Source: JANXSD01 sp043758125 (GTDB taxonomy: Bacteria > Bacteroidota > Bacteroidia > AKYH767-A > OLB10). From it: a stretch of DNA of 7,282 nt. Numbering within the stretch: the stretch's first letter is position 1; every line of letters starts with the position of its first letter. The DNA is taken from positions 1 through 7,282 of the forward strand of contig JAYVOC010000080.1 in the NCBI GenBank assembly GCA_043758125.1, given 5' to 3'. This document shows, one piece after another, positions 6,357 through 7,282 of this stretch. Made by a program: the position numbers and the translations under genes. The notes under the pieces are model-generated. The model made no database searches. It saw nothing but the letters and a program-made list of their open reading frames with translations, and had not been told where the DNA came from.

Positions 6357-7282
6357 TTAATTTGTTTGTGATTCGGAATTTACAACTTCGGGGTCAATAT
6401 TTATTCCACTTTCAAATCGTGGATTAACAATGTTATTAAAGATTGAACCGAAGGTGTAGGTGAATCCGAATTGAATTCCAAAGGTATAATTAGTTGCTTG
6501 CTCGTTTTGATTAAGAACAATTTGTTCTGGTGTAAGTTTTTTTCTGCTTAATGAAATTTGGTTGTTGATGATGGAAGCATTTCCAAGTAAATTTATAAAA
6601 AGTCCTTTAGAAATTCGGACATTTAAGGAAGCTAACCCATCAAAGCGATATGCTTTGGTACGATTGAGATAATCGGATGCGGTGAGTTTAACAGAGACGT
6701 TTCCCCACTTTTCAATTCGTGTGTAAGTTGCATCTAGTATGCTATTCAGAAATGGCTCTTTAGTTTTATTGAACACCGTTGAATCGACATAAAAGTTGTA
6801 AAGCGGTTGTGCCCTTAACTTAACAGTGAAGAGATGATTAACGGATTCAGTGTAAGGAAAAATATTGAACTCAACTCCAGGTGCAAAAGAAAATTGTGAT
6901 TTAACATTACTATAGGTGCTAGAATAATATGCAGGTTCTAAACCATAACTCCAATGGTCATTTATACTTTTTACAATAAGTCCTGAGAAATTAGTTATGA
7001 GCGTGTTTCCATTGAATGCATAAGTTGCGGTTTCATATTGACTGCTACTGATTGCTGTTGATGCTATGATTTTAACTTTCCAAAGATCTGTAATGTGTGC
7101 TGCACTTACAGAACCAGTGCCTGCAAATAAAGTAGCGGTTGCATTGGAAGTAAAATTTGTGTTTCCTTGAATTGCGTACACCCAATTTTTATATTTGTCA
7201 ATGGATTGCATGATTAGTTTATTTTTATTGGAGTAATCAAACATCATATATTTCTGTTGATTGTTCCGAACTAGGAATGGCA
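6357..7282 (-). CDS. Conserved Bacteroidota outer-membrane beta-barrel protein (5' end beyond window)
   Basis: The reading frame is open from the stop at 6359-6357 to the right edge, giving 308 codons, so this is the C-terminal part of a longer protein. The ATG at 7247 is not the likely start: the frame continues upstream (visible residues PFLVRNNQQKY before it) and no signal peptide follows that ATG. The visible part is rich in amphipathic beta strands. Blocks such as 'GLIVKSINDHWSYGL' (about 6945-6990), 'APGVEFNIFPYTES', 'KLTPEQIVLNQNEQATNY' and the near-terminal 'FGFTYTFGSIFNNIVNPRF' match, from memory, an uncharacterised family of Bacteroidota barrel proteins whose N-terminal part carries a signal peptide and a small globular region. 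The final 15 or so residues after the last strand are polar and acidic. It is convergent with the DUF4421-type gene across the 690-bp gap. The function is unknown. Confidence 0.82.
   Translation of the reverse strand, partial: PFLVRNNQQKYMMFDYSNKNKLIMQSIDKYKNWVYAIQGNTNFTSNATATLFAGTGSVSAAHITDLWKVKIIASTAISSSQYETATYAFNGNTLITNFSGLIVKSINDHWSYGLEPAYYSSTYSNVKSQFSFAPGVEFNIFPYTESVNHLFTVKLRAQPLYNFYVDSTVFNKTKEPFLNSILDATYTRIEKWGNVSVKLTASDYLNRTKAYRFDGLASLNVRISKGLFINLLGNASIINNQISLSRKKLTPEQIVLNQNEQATNYTFGIQFGFTYTFGSIFNNIVNPRFESGINIDPEVVNSESQTN

Noticed and set aside
7245..7247. ATG at 7247 as the start of the rightmost leftward gene
   Set aside because: The frame is open up to the window edge with coding-like residues upstream and no signal peptide after this ATG, so the true start is outside the window.
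1..7282. Mobile elements, CRISPR arrays, tRNA/rRNA genes, or defence systems
   Set aside because: No transposase or integrase motifs, regularly spaced repeats, cloverleaf-like sequences or nuclease/helicase genes were seen in any part of the window.

Overview
The window reads as an ordinary chromosomal segment of a low-GC Bacteroidota bacterium. The evidence is a recognisable gliding-motility lipoprotein GldB, a PorT-like outer-membrane barrel, a DUF4421-type protein, a further Bacteroidota-type barrel protein, Sec signal peptides that end in 'A|Q' before the mature protein, and the near absence of Shine-Dalgarno sequences. The genus cannot be fixed from this sequence. Carrying gldB suggests, but does not prove, a lineage with gliding or type IX secretion.

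Layout from left to right. Positions 1-2120 hold a tight leftward cluster: gldB, then an MBL-fold (glyoxalase II / YcbL-like) hydrolase after 3 bp, then an unrecognised exported protein after 12 bp that runs off the left edge. Positions 2142-2774 hold a divergent rightward gene for a small PorT-like outer-membrane beta-barrel, whose start lies against (or overlaps) the gldB start. It is followed by a clear intrinsic terminator at 2796-2826. Next come glutamine-dependent NAD+ synthetase nadE (2958-4610) and, 64 bp later, a DUF4421-type envelope protein (4675-5664), both rightward and possibly co-transcribed. Positions 5665-6356 are about 690 bp of very AT-rich sequence with no supportable gene, only small repeats and hairpins. 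Positions 6357-7282 hold the 3' part of a leftward gene for a conserved Bacteroidota beta-barrel protein whose N-terminus lies beyond the right edge.

Functionally the window mixes cofactor biosynthesis (NadE), a thiolester-type hydrolase, and four or five cell-envelope proteins. GldB and NadE are close neighbours here, which I recall as a recurring arrangement in the phylum, and the barrel gene sits between them. No mobile element, CRISPR array, tRNA, rRNA or defence system was found. I do not see a new multi-gene system. The items most worth a second look are the compressed divergent gldB/barrel start region, the three-gene gldB operon with its unknown exported partner, and the unexplained 690-bp gap.
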